In this document: positions 7,125 to 16,103 of the stretch, one piece after another
Layout: every line of letters starts with the position of its first letter
Numbering within the stretch: the stretch's first letter is position 1
Source: Vibrio rotiferianus CAIM 577 = LMG 21460
GTDB taxonomy: Bacteria; Pseudomonadota; Gammaproteobacteria; Enterobacterales; Vibrionaceae
Direction: 5' to 3'
DNA: 64,000 bases
NCBI RefSeq assembly: GCF_002741985.1
Contig: NZ_APHW01000014.1
Location: forward strand, 232,813 to 296,812
Position numbers and translations under genes: made by a program
The notes under the pieces: generated by a model
Database searches by the model: none
Told to the model about the DNA's origin: nothing
The model's input: the letters and a program-made list of their open reading frames with translations, nothing else

Positions 7125-7147
7125 AAAAGGCTCTAAATGAGCCTTTT
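7125..7147 (-). terminator. Terminator after rmf
   Basis: Perfect nine-base arms AAAAGGCTC / GAGCCTTTT enclose a five-base loop. It works in either direction and lies 28 bases past the rmf stop. Confidence 0.7.
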
Positions 7148-7174
7148 CAAATCCTTCTAGTTGTATGTGGAGAG

Positions 7175-7348
7175 TTATTTGTAGAGACCAGACTGTTTTT
7201 CATCTCTGGCATCACGCCAACCACCTAACCAATACGACCGAGCATCAATTTGTTGATATGGGCAAGCCTCTTGGGACCTTCCATTCAACCCAGCTTTGTA
7301 GCCTTGAGATTGAGCTCGTTCTAGGCGATCACGCTTTTGTCTCTTCAT
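7175..7348 (-). CDS. rmf: Ribosome modulation factor, 57 aa
   Basis: The protein MKRQKRDRLERAQSQGYKAG... is highly like E. coli Rmf, including GRS-CPYQ and SYWLGGWRDAR. Rmf joins two 70S ribosomes into inactive 100S dimers in stationary phase. The start at 7348 is set by the family and by AGGA seven bases ahead; a nine-residue upstream extension is not expected. It sits next to fabA as in E. coli but on the opposite strand. The leader carries nested inverted repeats that could control stability or translation. Confidence 0.95.
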   Translation of the reverse strand: MKRQKRDRLERAQSQGYKAGLNGRSQEACPYQQIDARSYWLGGWRDARDEKQSGLYK

Positions 7349-7386
7349 AGGTAATTCCTCATACAGGTCGTACAACTGTTATTGTG

Positions 7387-7437
7387 AAACTTTGATGGAG
7401 TTTTTATGACTCCACTTATAAGAATCGATCAAAGTTT
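7387..7437 (-). promoter_or_regulatory. Nested inverted repeats upstream of rmf
   Basis: Outer arms AAACTTTGAT (7387-7396) and ATCAAAGTTT (7428-7437) match perfectly over 10 bases. Just inside the left one is a second pair, TGGAGT / ACTCCA (7396-7401 and 7409-7414). The structure starts 39 bases upstream of the rmf start codon. It could fold in the leader RNA or serve as an operator. Confidence 0.4.
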
Positions 7438-7453
7438 GCTTTTTCTCAAGGCA

Positions 7454-7491
7454 TAAAAAAAGCAGAGACTCATTTCTGTGAGCCTCTGCTT
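7454..7491 (-). terminator. Terminator of the rlmKL-uup-DUF3466 operon
   Basis: A long stem AAGCAGAG / CTCTGCTT with further internal pairing (ACTCA/TGAG) is followed on the minus strand by seven T. It lies 18 bases beyond the DUF3466 stop. Confidence 0.75.
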
Positions 7492-7508
7492 GATTTAAAA
7501 AATACTGA

Positions 7509-9269
7509 CTATTTTCTACGGAACCCGAAAAGCCCAAGTAGTGTCAAAGCAAAAATGCCAAGCCCAGCACCTTGGCGTTCTGCTGCCGCTTGGTCGACAG
7601 ATCGAGTGACAATGTCAGTTGCATCATTGGATGCGATTGGAATTAGTTTAACCGCCACCACTTTTTCAGCATTTGCCTCACCACCGTTACACAGTGAGTT
7701 ATGTGCAAACGTATCATAGCCACCTGGACACATCGTCGCCGTTGCGGATATCATACCTGCATCATTAATGTCGGTTGCATCAATAATGCGGAATTGGTTG
7801 TTTTCAGCTGAATAATCACCACCATTAGTAAGGTCGTCCAAGTACCAAGCTCGATCTTGGAAGATATCTCTTCTCGCTTCAACCGTCCCTGTTGCGTCGT
7901 AAGGTAGGATAAAGCCGCGTTTTCGGCGTGCTTTGCCATCAACTTCACGCGTATCCTCCGCATCTAGCTGACCAACAATTTCATTGTAATTGTTGATGGA
8001 CCCAACTTTACCGCCGATACCATCAAAAAAGATACCTCCGGATAGGTAGTTCGCAGTTGGCTGTTCAATGTCACTAACCACAAATAGCCTGTTTGACGCT
8101 GAACCATTTTCGGGGGCACCACCTGATCGCTTTGCCTCGCCGACTGCTATAAGGTTATCGTTTATCGTTTCAACTACAGAATTAGTATAAATAAAGTCAG
8201 AACTAATTTCTGATGTTGCACCTGATACACGTGATGATGTCCAAGCTGCGGTGGATACATTAGAAGAAGAATCAAAAATGCCTTTAAAAATAGTTGCCTC
8301 TAGGTAATTGTCATCATTTCCGTAAGTGTTATATCCAACGCCGTATATCACACTGTTTGCAGAATCCTTTTTAGATACAAAATCTCGCATACTTCCTTGC
8401 GCAATACGGTCATTTCTTATGGTATTGCCAGAAGACCAACCAATAAGCGCGGTATTACCTGCACTATCCCAAATTGCTGCCTTCGAGCTGTAATTCGAGC
8501 CATAGTCATTAACTTTTGAATATGAAACACTACCCGACACAAAACTATCATCGCTAGCCCAAGCTCTAGATTGATAATACTCTGTCTTAGCATCATCATC
8601 TGATTCCTTAATATAACTAGGATAAACAGGGGCAACAACTTGGTTACGTGTTTTCAATTTACTAGCGAGAGAGCCATCGCTGCTACTGTTAAGTACACTT
8701 TGATTACCTATCGCCTGACCGCTTTCAGTAAGAGCGTTTATTACATTGTTGTACTTGTTATCAAAAGGAGCACCCTCTGAGAATGCTAGCGCATTCGATT
8801 TTTCGTTTAGTGTGTATTTCTCTTGATACCAAGGCTCCCAAACACGTGAAGCCCAACTCTCACATGTGGAATATCGTAGTTCTCTAATACAATATAACTC
8901 AACGTCATCAAAGTCTTCGATGTAACGGAACTGAGCATCCATCGCAAATGGTACTTCCTCACGAAAGCTAACACCATCTACCGCTTCACCCGATAGTATC
9001 TTGGTCGTTCTCGTTTCACCGGCTAGCTTGAATGTTGTTTCATCACAAGCGGCACCATTATCAAAACAACCTAACTGATATGGTGTTGTTTTATCAGTGT
9101 CTTCATAAACGTTACCAGCTTGGATTGCAACGCCATATGCTGTGGCATAATCGGTATTGATACCTTCTGGAGCCACCTCCACCACACGATAAAGCGCAGC
9201 GTTAGCATTCATTGCCGTACCCACCATCATCGCGACGGCGGTCAATTTGAATTTGTTACTACAATTCAT
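7509..9269 (-). CDS. DUF3466 family exported protein with GlyGly-CTERM-like tail, 586 aa
   Basis: An N-terminal signal peptide (KFKLTAVAMMVGTAMNANA) precedes a long extracytoplasmic region rich in Ser, Asn and Asp, with four paired cysteines near the start and two near the end. The C-terminus is a tripartite sorting tail: GAGLG, a hydrophobic stretch (IFALTLLGLFGF) and a final RRK. Such GlyGly-CTERM tails are processed by rhombosortase and link to type II secretion in Vibrio and Shewanella. DUF3466 proteins are known as neighbours of uup in Vibrio but have no assigned function. It is the last gene of the operon, starting 7 bases after uup ends. Confidence 0.75.
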   Translation of the reverse strand: MNCSNKFKLTAVAMMVGTAMNANAALYRVVEVAPEGINTDYATAYGVAIQAGNVYEDTDKTTPYQLGCFDNGAACDETTFKLAGETRTTKILSGEAVDGVSFREEVPFAMDAQFRYIEDFDDVELYCIRELRYSTCESWASRVWEPWYQEKYTLNEKSNALAFSEGAPFDNKYNNVINALTESGQAIGNQSVLNSSSDGSLASKLKTRNQVVAPVYPSYIKESDDDAKTEYYQSRAWASDDSFVSGSVSYSKVNDYGSNYSSKAAIWDSAGNTALIGWSSGNTIRNDRIAQGSMRDFVSKKDSANSVIYGVGYNTYGNDDNYLEATIFKGIFDSSSNVSTAAWTSSRVSGATSEISSDFIYTNSVVETINDNLIAVGEAKRSGGAPENGSASNRLFVVSDIEQPTANYLSGGIFFDGIGGKVGSINNYNEIVGQLDAEDTREVDGKARRKRGFILPYDATGTVEARRDIFQDRAWYLDDLTNGGDYSAENNQFRIIDATDINDAGMISATATMCPGGYDTFAHNSLCNGGEANAEKVVAVKLIPIASNDATDIVTRSVDQAAAERQGAGLGIFALTLLGLFGFRRK

Positions 9270-9276
9270 GGAATTC

Positions 9277-11196
9277 TTAACTGTCCTGTTGCATTGCTTC
9301 GAGTTCTTCCCATCTCTCGAACGCGATTTCCAACTCCTGCTCTACGGCAGCGAGCTGTTCCAATACCGGTTGAGTCTGTTCTACAGGTTTAGTGAAGAAC
9401 TCTGTGTCATTCACTTGTTCTTGTAGAGTCTCAATATCCGACTCTAATTGTTCTAGTTTAGCTGGAAGAGCCTCTAATTCTCTTTGCAGCTTATACGATA
9501 ACTTCTTCGAATTGTTCTTAGGTTGCGTAGTTTTGGGAGTTTCCTCAACCACTTTCTCTTTCTTCGCTGTTTTTTCAACCTGACCACGCGAAGCAAGAAC
9601 TTGATCACGTTGCTGTTTTGCATCGTGATAGCCACCAACGAACTCTTCGATTACGCCGTTACCTTCAAAAATCCAACTGGTCGTTACTGTGTTATCTACA
9701 AACTCACGGTCGTGGCTTACTAACAGTAACGTACCCTGATAATTGGCAAGCATTTCTTCTAAAAGTTCCAACGTTTCGATGTCCAAATCGTTAGTTGGTT
9801 CGTCCAGAATAAGCAAATTGTTAGGTTTCAATAAGATACGCGCTAGCAACAAACGGTTTTTTTCACCGCCTGATAACGCTTTTACTGGCGTACGAGCACG
9901 TTTTGGTGCGAACAAGAAATCTTGCAGGTAGCTCAATGCGTGACGTTGACGACCGCCCACCATCACTTCTTGCTTACCATCCGCTAAGTTATCGATAACC
10001 GTTTTTTCAGGATCGAGGATTTCACGGTACTGGTCGAAGTAAGCCACTTCAAGTTTTGTACCGCAATGTAGACGACCACCTTGTGTCTCTAACTGGCCTA
10101 GTAGCAACTTGAGAACCGTACTTTTGCCACAGCCATTAGGGCCAATCAGTGCGATTCGATCACCGCGCATGATGTTGAAGCTAAAGTCATCCACGATCTT
10201 TTTGCCTTCAAAAGCAAAAGAGACGTTCTCTGCTTCAAAGACGATCTTGCCTGAACGCGATGCATCATCGATATTAAGGTTAACTTTACCTTGAACTTCA
10301 CGGCGGTCACGACGTTCTTCACGCAGCTTTTTAAGAGCACGAACGCGACCTTCGTTACGTGTACGACGCGCTTTAATACCCTGACGAATCCATACTTCTT
10401 CCTGAGCTAGCTTTTTGTCGAACTCGGCATTTTGCATCTCTTCAACGCGAAGCATCTCTTCTTTGTCATTCAAGTATTGGTCATAGTTTCCAGGGAAAGA
10501 AGCCAATTGACCGCGATCTAAGTCAACGATGCGTGTCGCCATCGATTTGATGAACGCACGGTCGTGAGAAATAAAGATGATCGAGCCCTTGAAGTCTTTT
10601 AGGAAGTTCTCTAGCCATTCGATGGTTGTTACATCAAGGTGGTTAGTAGGCTCATCAAGAAGCAATACATCAGGGTCACAAACAAGTGCACGAGCGAGCG
10701 CAGCTTTGCGTTGCCAGCCACCTGACAAATCGGTCAGTTTGGTTTCAGGACTTAGCTTTAGCGCGCCAAGTACATTCTTAACACGATCATCAAAGCGCCA
10801 AGCGTTAAGGTGATCCAGCTGTTCTTGAATCTTAGCAAGTCGGTTGATGTTCTTTTCACTTGGGTCTTGAGCAACAAGATCGAGAAGATCGTGGTAGATC
10901 TTTAGTTGTTCACCTATTTCAGCCAAACCGCCAGATACGTATTCGTAAACCGTACCCTCTTGATTGCGCGGTGGATCTTGTTCAAGTCGAGAAACAACTA
11001 CGTCTTGAGTGATTTGAATCTTGCCATCGTCCAACAAAATGTCGCCGGCAAGCACTTTCATTAATGTCGACTTACCTGCACCGTTACGACCAACTAAACA
11101 AACGCGTTCGTTTTCTTGAAGAGCGAACTCCGCTTTATCTAGCAATGGGTGGTCACCAAATGCAAGTTGCGCGTTATGAATAGTAAGTAATGCCAT
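9277..11196 (-). CDS. uup: Uup, ABC-F family ATPase, 639 aa
   Basis: Two ABC domains are present with Walker A motifs GRNGAGKST (about residue 36) and GPNGCGKST (about residue 353), signature motifs LSGGWQ and LSGGEKN, and Walker B motifs LLLDEPTNHLD and LILDEPTNDLD. There is no membrane domain. The C-terminal 90 residues form the coiled coil typical of Uup (LQRELEALPAKLEQLESDIE). ABC-F proteins act on ribosomes; Uup also limits precise excision of transposons and binds DNA. The start overlaps the glutaredoxin-like gene by 23 bases, so the two are co-translated. The order rlmKL-uup matches E. coli. Confidence 0.95.
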   Translation of the reverse strand: MALLTIHNAQLAFGDHPLLDKAEFALQENERVCLVGRNGAGKSTLMKVLAGDILLDDGKIQITQDVVVSRLEQDPPRNQEGTVYEYVSGGLAEIGEQLKIYHDLLDLVAQDPSEKNINRLAKIQEQLDHLNAWRFDDRVKNVLGALKLSPETKLTDLSGGWQRKAALARALVCDPDVLLLDEPTNHLDVTTIEWLENFLKDFKGSIIFISHDRAFIKSMATRIVDLDRGQLASFPGNYDQYLNDKEEMLRVEEMQNAEFDKKLAQEEVWIRQGIKARRTRNEGRVRALKKLREERRDRREVQGKVNLNIDDASRSGKIVFEAENVSFAFEGKKIVDDFSFNIMRGDRIALIGPNGCGKSTVLKLLLGQLETQGGRLHCGTKLEVAYFDQYREILDPEKTVIDNLADGKQEVMVGGRQRHALSYLQDFLFAPKRARTPVKALSGGEKNRLLLARILLKPNNLLILDEPTNDLDIETLELLEEMLANYQGTLLLVSHDREFVDNTVTTSWIFEGNGVIEEFVGGYHDAKQQRDQVLASRGQVEKTAKKEKVVEETPKTTQPKNNSKKLSYKLQRELEALPAKLEQLESDIETLQEQVNDTEFFTKPVEQTQPVLEQLAAVEQELEIAFERWEELEAMQQDS

Positions 11197-11425
11197 TATT
11201 ATCCAACCAATGTGTGAGTTGTTCTAAGTCAAACGGCCAGTTCAACTCAGAATCTTGATATTTTAATACGGGAATCGTGACGCCGTAACGAGAAAAGAGA
11301 ACATCGTCGAACGCAATGTCGACGATGTGTGTTTGTTCGGCGAGACCAATCTGACCAACGAGGTCAAACGCCATCTCACAGAGATGGCATCCTTCTGTGC
11401 TGTAAAGTGTTAGTACGTTCAACAT
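11174..11425 (-). CDS. Glutaredoxin-like protein (DUF836), 83 aa
   Basis: The protein opens with a thioredoxin-fold strand and the redox motif CHLC at residues 14-17 (LYSTEGCHLCEMA). It continues through VDIAFDDV and TIPVLKY, where the cis-proline typical of glutaredoxins sits. The length fits the DUF836 family, often annotated as a glutaredoxin. The partner proteins are unknown. It lies 18 bases after rlmKL and overlaps uup by 23 bases, in the same operon. Confidence 0.85.
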   Translation of the reverse strand: MLNVLTLYSTEGCHLCEMAFDLVGQIGLAEQTHIVDIAFDDVLFSRYGVTIPVLKYQDSELNWPFDLEQLTHWLDNNGITYYS

Positions 11426-11443
11426 CCTTTTACTGTTCCGTCC

Positions 11444-13567
11444 CTATTCTGCGTGCGTAACCAACCAGCAATTGTGAATCTGTTTGTTACGAGAGAAATC
11501 CAATGGCAGAGTTTGAGAAGAAATGTTCTGCGCTTTTAAGCCAAGTTCTGCAAGCCCCGCTTCGTCCATCTTGAAGTGACGTTTATTGTTAGAGAACACA
11601 ATCGTACCGCCGGCACGTAATAGACGCTTCAGGTTTGTCATTAGCTTAATATGATCGCGTTGTACATCGAACGACGTTTCCATTCGCTTAGAGTTAGAGA
11701 ATGTCGGTGGATCAATAAAGATAAGATCGTATTCACCTTTAGCGTTCTCAAGCCACTGTAGACAGTCAGCTTGCTCAAAACGATGCTGGCGACCCACACA
11801 ACCATTTAGCTGCATGTTGTCTTTCGCCCAGTTAAGGTAAGTGTTAGACATGTCTACCGTGGTTGTAGAACGCGCACCACCAACGGCAGCGTGCACTGTC
11901 GCACTGCCAGTGTAAGCAAACAAGTTAAGGAAATCTTTACCCTGAGCCATCTCACCAAGGCGACGACGAGTGATCTTATGATCCAAGAACAAGCCTGTGT
12001 CTAGGTAATCGTGAAGGTTCACGATCAGCTTCACGCCATACTCATTCACTTCAAGCGTCTCTGAAACTTGACCTAGTTTTTGGTATTGACTACGACCTTT
12101 CTGCTTCTCACGAACTTTAAGTACAACTTTGTTCGCTTCTACACCTGTTACCTGAATCGTTGCACGGATGATGTCCGTTAGACGACGCTTAGCTTTTTCT
12201 TCAGGAATGTTTTTAGGTGCCGCGTATTCCTGAATCACAATTTGCTCGCCATACACGTCGATAGCTACGTTGTATTCTGGAAGGTCCGCATCGTAGATAC
12301 GGTAACAGTCTAGTTTCTCTTTACGCGCCCACTTACCAATCTTGCCGATGTTTTTCTTCAAACGGTTTGAAAAGTCAGGTGCGATTTGGACGTTAGTGTC
12401 CGCACCTTTCACTTCATCAGCACTACGCTCCGCAATGCTGTAGTTCTTTTGGTGACACGGTAACGCACCATTATTCAATTTGAACTGTTTGTCCGCACGC
12501 ATACGAAGACAACTTAGTAGCTCGTCTGAACTAGAGAAAATAGACGCTTTACAACCGCCAAATTCTGCTTTTAGCTGACCACCAAACGCTGTGTATAGCG
12601 CAATCAGACCTGGCTCAGTACCAAGACGCTCACCATACGGCGGGTTAGACACGATAACACCAGCTTCGAAACCGGCCGGACGAGTAATAGTTGCTGCGTC
12701 GCCTTGTGCAAATGTAATTAGCTCTTCAACGCCAGCTCTGCGAGCGTTGTCCTGTGCTACTTTCAGAACTTTCGGGTCGTTATCGAAGCCAAAAAACTTA
12801 GCGTCAACTTTTTTGACACCGCGTCGGGCTTGTACATTTGCTTCTGATTTAATCTCTGCCCAAAGCTCAGGTTCAAAGTCTTCTAGCGCTTCAAAGCCCC
12901 ACTGTTTACGTTTAACGCCAGGTGCGATGTTCGCTGCCATCATTGCCGCTTCAATCAGCAACGTACCAGAACCACACATTGGGTCTAGAAGTGGTTGAGA
13001 GCAATCCCAGCCACAACGCATTACGATTGCTGCAGCAAGCGTTTCACGAAGTGGAGCTCGGCCAGATTCTGGGCGATAGCCACGTTGATGAAGGCCACTG
13101 CCCACCATATCGACACCAAGAATCGCTTTGTCTTTATGTAGACGAACGTGAACACGGATATCTGGTCGCTCTTTGCTAATGTTCGGACGAGGAAGTCCTT
13201 TCTTCTCAAAGCAGTCTACGATGCCATCTTTGACTTTCATCGCGCCATATTGGCTGTTGCGGATTTCGCGGTTAGTACCGTTGAAATCAACCACAAAACG
13301 CTTTGAGCTATGGAATTGGTTTACCCAGTTGATTGCAGACGTTGACAGGTAAAGGTCCATGTCGTCGTTACAGGTAAACTCCGATAAAACACGTACAAAT
13401 CGAGACGCTAAGCGGCTCCACAAACAGCAACGGTAAATCTGTTCATTCGTTGCCTTAAATTTTACGCCTGCCTGTACTGGTTTGACGTTTTCAATGCCTA
13501 GTTTAGTCAGCTCTTCTACAAGCAAGTTTTCCATGCCGTTTGAAGTTACCGCGAGATATTGATTCAT
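11444..13567 (-). CDS. rlmL: RlmKL, bifunctional 23S rRNA methyltransferase (m2G2445 and m7G2069), 707 aa
   Basis: The N-terminal THUMP domain (about residues 45-155) is followed by a Rossmann methyltransferase with [12 protein letters not shown] and the catalytic [10 protein letters not shown] second methyltransferase domain occupies the C-terminal third, with [13 protein letters not shown] and [11 protein letters not shown]. This fusion of RlmL and RlmK is standard in gammaproteobacteria. I start at 13567 because [16 protein letters not shown] is the conserved beginning; an upstream extension to 13621 has no support. It heads the operon with the glutaredoxin-like gene, uup and DUF3466. Confidence 0.95.
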   Translation of the reverse strand: MNQYLAVTSNGMENLLVEELTKLGIENVKPVQAGVKFKATNEQIYRCCLWSRLASRFVRVLSEFTCNDDMDLYLSTSAINWVNQFHSSKRFVVDFNGTNREIRNSQYGAMKVKDGIVDCFEKKGLPRPNISKERPDIRVHVRLHKDKAILGVDMVGSGLHQRGYRPESGRAPLRETLAAAIVMRCGWDCSQPLLDPMCGSGTLLIEAAMMAANIAPGVKRKQWGFEALEDFEPELWAEIKSEANVQARRGVKKVDAKFFGFDNDPKVLKVAQDNARRAGVEELITFAQGDAATITRPAGFEAGVIVSNPPYGERLGTEPGLIALYTAFGGQLKAEFGGCKASIFSSSDELLSCLRMRADKQFKLNNGALPCHQKNYSIAERSADEVKGADTNVQIAPDFSNRLKKNIGKIGKWARKEKLDCYRIYDADLPEYNVAIDVYGEQIVIQEYAAPKNIPEEKAKRRLTDIIRATIQVTGVEANKVVLKVREKQKGRSQYQKLGQVSETLEVNEYGVKLIVNLHDYLDTGLFLDHKITRRRLGEMAQGKDFLNLFAYTGSATVHAAVGGARSTTTVDMSNTYLNWAKDNMQLNGCVGRQHRFEQADCLQWLENAKGEYDLIFIDPPTFSNSKRMETSFDVQRDHIKLMTNLKRLLRAGGTIVFSNNKRHFKMDEAGLAELGLKAQNISSQTLPLDFSRNKQIHNCWLVTHAE

Positions 13568-14006
13568 AGTGTTCTTTCGTCGATAAAAAATGGCTTTGAT
13601 TATACCTGACTTTACGATCAATGCCTCGTTTTTAAAGGCTTTTTCGCTTTATTAGCGCAAACAGTCGCCAATCTCACCAACTGAAAGTCAAATCACATCA
13701 CCTCCATAAACAGAATACGTCTCCTTATCACCTTCTTGTAAAAATGCGGCCTGTGGCGAAAGTAAATACTTATTCACTAACAAATTGGTATATACCAGTA
13801 CGGGTTTTGGCATGTAATTTACTTACAAAATGGGCGTATAGAGGAATAAAAGGTGAAATATTAAGCGTCTTGTTGCCTAATTTAAGGAAAAGCTAAAGTG
13901 AAAAAATTGGAATAAAAGTGAGTTGCTTCATATATGAGATATGAAATCCCCCTCATCTAGGGATGAGTTTTGGGTGCATACGAGGAGAGATTTGGAAAAT
14001 TCTAGG
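13568..14006. other. Gap between zapC and rlmKL
   Basis: About 440 bases hold no convincing gene. The right part has a short inverted repeat, CTCATC / GATGAG, near 13950-13966. The left part should contain the rlmKL promoter, but I see no strong consensus boxes. Confidence 0.4.
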
Positions 14007-14008
14007 CA

Positions 14009-14036
14009 AAAAAAATCGACCTAATGCGGTCGATTA
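14009..14036 (-). terminator. Intrinsic terminator after zapC
   Basis: Arms AATCGACC / GGTCGATT with a six-base loop are followed on the minus strand by eight T, some 44 bases past the zapC stop. Confidence 0.8.
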
Positions 14037-14079
14037 ATGCAAACAAAGGAACGAAAATAAAGAAAAAATCAAAAGGAAA

Positions 14080-14622
14080 CTAACCCACCATCGCCATTGG
14101 TGCCATCATGAATAAGTGATTGGCACATACCATGCGATCATGCATTACTTTAATCGGTTGTCCAAATGGCAGTGCTTTATTGCCATCGAGTAAGAACTCG
14201 TCCTGCCCTACATAAGCACACAGACTAGATGTTTCGCCTGGCTCGAGAACGATGAATACGCCTTCTGAAAAGCGGTTTGTCAGGCATACCATGTCCCCTT
14301 CTTCTGGCTCATGTCCATCGCATTGGGCATCGAAGAACCAGCTCTTGGGCTGGACTGGCTTGTGAAAGCGTTTTGCGGCTACGCAATAAAGCGTAAGTTC
14401 GGCTTGACGGTATTCGTTGATGTCGAGACAACGGATTCGTTCGTTGTACGTTTGGAACGCGCTTGCGTCATCAACGGTGAATTCATTGTCTGAGAAGGCA
14501 CAATTGACCAACAGCTTACGGCATAGATTGGTTTGGAAAATCATCTCCTCCCCCAAATCCAGCATTAGGCAAGCTTTCTGCTCGTCAAAATACCAATTCC
14601 ATTTGTCGCTGGGTTTAAGCAT
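14080..14622 (-). CDS. zapC: ZapC, cell-division protein, 180 aa
   Basis: The protein matches ZapC in length and in features such as the N-terminal PSDKWNWYFDEQKACLMLDL, a central CVAAKRFHKPVQPKSWFF and a C-terminal MVCANHLFMMAP. ZapC binds FtsZ and helps bundle its filaments at midcell. It lies downstream of pyrD on the same strand, as in E. coli, but a strong terminator stands between them. Having a division protein near matP in the terminus region is the same in E. coli. Confidence 0.9.
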   Translation of the reverse strand: MLKPSDKWNWYFDEQKACLMLDLGEEMIFQTNLCRKLLVNCAFSDNEFTVDDASAFQTYNERIRCLDINEYRQAELTLYCVAAKRFHKPVQPKSWFFDAQCDGHEPEEGDMVCLTNRFSEGVFIVLEPGETSSLCAYVGQDEFLLDGNKALPFGQPIKVMHDRMVCANHLFMMAPMAMVG

Positions 14623-14713
14623 TATTCCGTTCTCTTGTGACTAGTTAAACAGTAATAAGAGGTAAAACGCTTAATTACCTACTCATGATTTTTAAATTTT
14701 ACAAACGAACGGA

Positions 14714-14748
14714 CAAAAAAAAAGAGGAAACGAGTTCCTCTTTTTTTT
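14714..14748 (-). terminator. Bidirectional terminator between pyrD and zapC
   Basis: An A-rich arm ending in AGAGGAA pairs with TTCCTCT, followed by a run of T on each strand. It ends pyrD transcription some 40 bases past the ancestral stop. Confidence 0.75.
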
Positions 14749-14775
14749 AGTAACAAGCGTCGATTTCTCAACGAG

Positions 14776-15798
14776 TTAGCAGCTAATTTTATAGACTTTT
14801 AACAATATCGCGTACGAGGCCCGGACCGTGGTAGATGAACCAGTGTAAACTTGAACAAGTTGTGCACCCGCCATCATTTTCTCTTTGGCAGCAACGTATG
14901 AGTCCACACCACCTACGCCGATGATCGGTAATTTGTCACCCAGCTCTTCATGAAGTTTACGAACGACCTCTGTTGAACGAGATTGAACTGGGCGTCCACT
15001 TAAACCACCCGCTTCGTTCGCATGTTTCATTCCTTCAACAATTGTGCGATCCAACGTCGTGTTTGTTGCAATAACGCCGTCAATGTTGTTCTTAATTAGA
15101 GAATCACAGATCTGGCTGATTTCGTCATCACTCAAATCCGGTGCAATTTTTAGCGCAAGTGGTACGTACTTACCGTGTTTTTCAGCAAGTTCTGCTTGTT
15201 TCGCTTTGAGTTCAGATAACAACTCGTCTAGCGCTTTACCGTACTGAAGCGAACGAAGTCCTGGTGTATTTGGTGACGAGATGTTCACGGCGATGTAACC
15301 GGCGTACTCGTACACTTTTTCCATACAAATCAGGTAGTCCTCTGCCCCATTCTCAATTGGTGTGTCTTTATTCTTACCAATGTTGATACCAAGAACGCAG
15401 TTGTATTTTGCCTTTTTCACATTCTCAACCAGATGATCCACACCTAGGTTGTTAAAACCCATACGGTTGATGATACCTTCCGCTTCAACTAGGCGGAACA
15501 AGCGTGGCTTGTCATTACCTGGTTGCGGACGAGGCGTAACAGTACCAACTTCGACAAAACCAAAGCCCATTGCGTCAAAGGCTTCGATACATTCACCGTT
15601 TTTGTCCAAGCCAGCAGCAAGACCCACTGGGTTACGGAATGTAAGCCCCATGCATTCTACTGGACGGTTTGGTAGTTGTTGACGATAGAAAAGATCGAGA
15701 GGAGTGCCATTAAAGCGTTGGAAATTTTTGATTGCAAGATCATGTGCCTTTTCGGCATCAAGTTGGAAAAAGCCAGTTCTGGCTAGACGGTAAAGCAT
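14776..15798 (-). CDS. pyrD: PyrD, dihydroorotate dehydrogenase (class 2), frameshifted near the C-terminus
   Basis: PyrD oxidises dihydroorotate to orotate at the inner membrane, passing electrons to quinone through FMN. The class 2 N-terminal helix ([20 protein letters not shown]), [11 protein letters not shown], the active-site block [11 protein letters not shown] and GVGGVDS are all present. After VQVYTG (residue 319) the frame departs from the family. Adding one T at 14838-14839 restores [16 protein letters not shown] and a stop at 14789-14791, giving 336 residues. As written, the protein ends 4 residues later with an unrelated tail. The enzyme is needed for pyrimidine synthesis, so a sequencing error is likely. 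A strong GGAGG precedes the ATG. Confidence 0.92.
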   Translation of the reverse strand: MLYRLARTGFFQLDAEKAHDLAIKNFQRFNGTPLDLFYRQQLPNRPVECMGLTFRNPVGLAAGLDKNGECIEAFDAMGFGFVEVGTVTPRPQPGNDKPRLFRLVEAEGIINRMGFNNLGVDHLVENVKKAKYNCVLGINIGKNKDTPIENGAEDYLICMEKVYEYAGYIAVNISSPNTPGLRSLQYGKALDELLSELKAKQAELAEKHGKYVPLALKIAPDLSDDEISQICDSLIKNNIDGVIATNTTLDRTIVEGMKHANEAGGLSGRPVQSRSTEVVRKLHEELGDKLPIIGVGGVDSYVAAKEKMMAGAQLVQVYTGSSTTVRASYAILLKVYKISC

Positions 15799-15815
15799 TG
15801 TGCCTCCGAAAGAAA

Positions 15816-15850
15816 AAAGCCCCGTGTAAACGGGTCAATATTATTTACTG
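15816..15850 (-). promoter_or_regulatory. pyrD: pyrD leader: promoter, hairpin and T run
   Basis: On the minus strand a TAATAT-like -10 box is followed about seven bases on by ACCCG. That opens a CCCGT / ACGGG hairpin ending in GCTTTTTT, just before the GGAGG of pyrD. In E. coli pyrC and pyrD, CTP level selects a start at C (hairpin forms, translation blocked) or at G (no hairpin). This layout fits that scheme. The T run also allows early termination. Confidence 0.45.
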
Positions 15851-16058
15851 TTTTTCAATGCAATTCAATGAAAATGAGTGAATTCGGCAAAATAGTACGT
15901 CTCATTTTGGTTTTACTCATAAAAACAGTCGATTAGCGCACTATTCTCTATACAAAATTGCTAGCTTTTTCTTTAGAAGCAAACGATTTCATGCCATAAA
16001 AACTTAAATTTGGAGTTACAGCGTCACTATTTATGGGTAGTTATTAGTGATTTGAACA
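15851..16058. other. Gap between glutamate dehydrogenase and pyrD, with a matS-like site
   Basis: No gene is seen. GTTACAGCGTCAC at 16015-16027 matches matS at 12 of 13 positions. The right-hand part near 15851 should hold the pyrD -35 region. Confidence 0.35.
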
Positions 16059-16089
16059 TAAAAAAGCCCCGCGATTGCGAGGCTTTTGC
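16059..16089 (-). terminator. Terminator after glutamate dehydrogenase
   Basis: AAAGCCCCGC pairs with GCGAGGCTTT around the loop GATT. On the minus strand six T follow, 15 bases past the stop. Confidence 0.75.
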
Positions 16090-16103
16090 TAAAGTCACTT
16101 ACC

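Noticed and set aside
12474..12486. matS-like GTGACACGGTAAC
   Set aside because: Only 11 of 13 positions fit and the purine-pyrimidine rule in the centre is broken.
12591..12998. 135-residue open frame antisense to rlmKL
   Set aside because: No ribosome site or recognisable domain; it lies wholly within the conserved methyltransferase gene.
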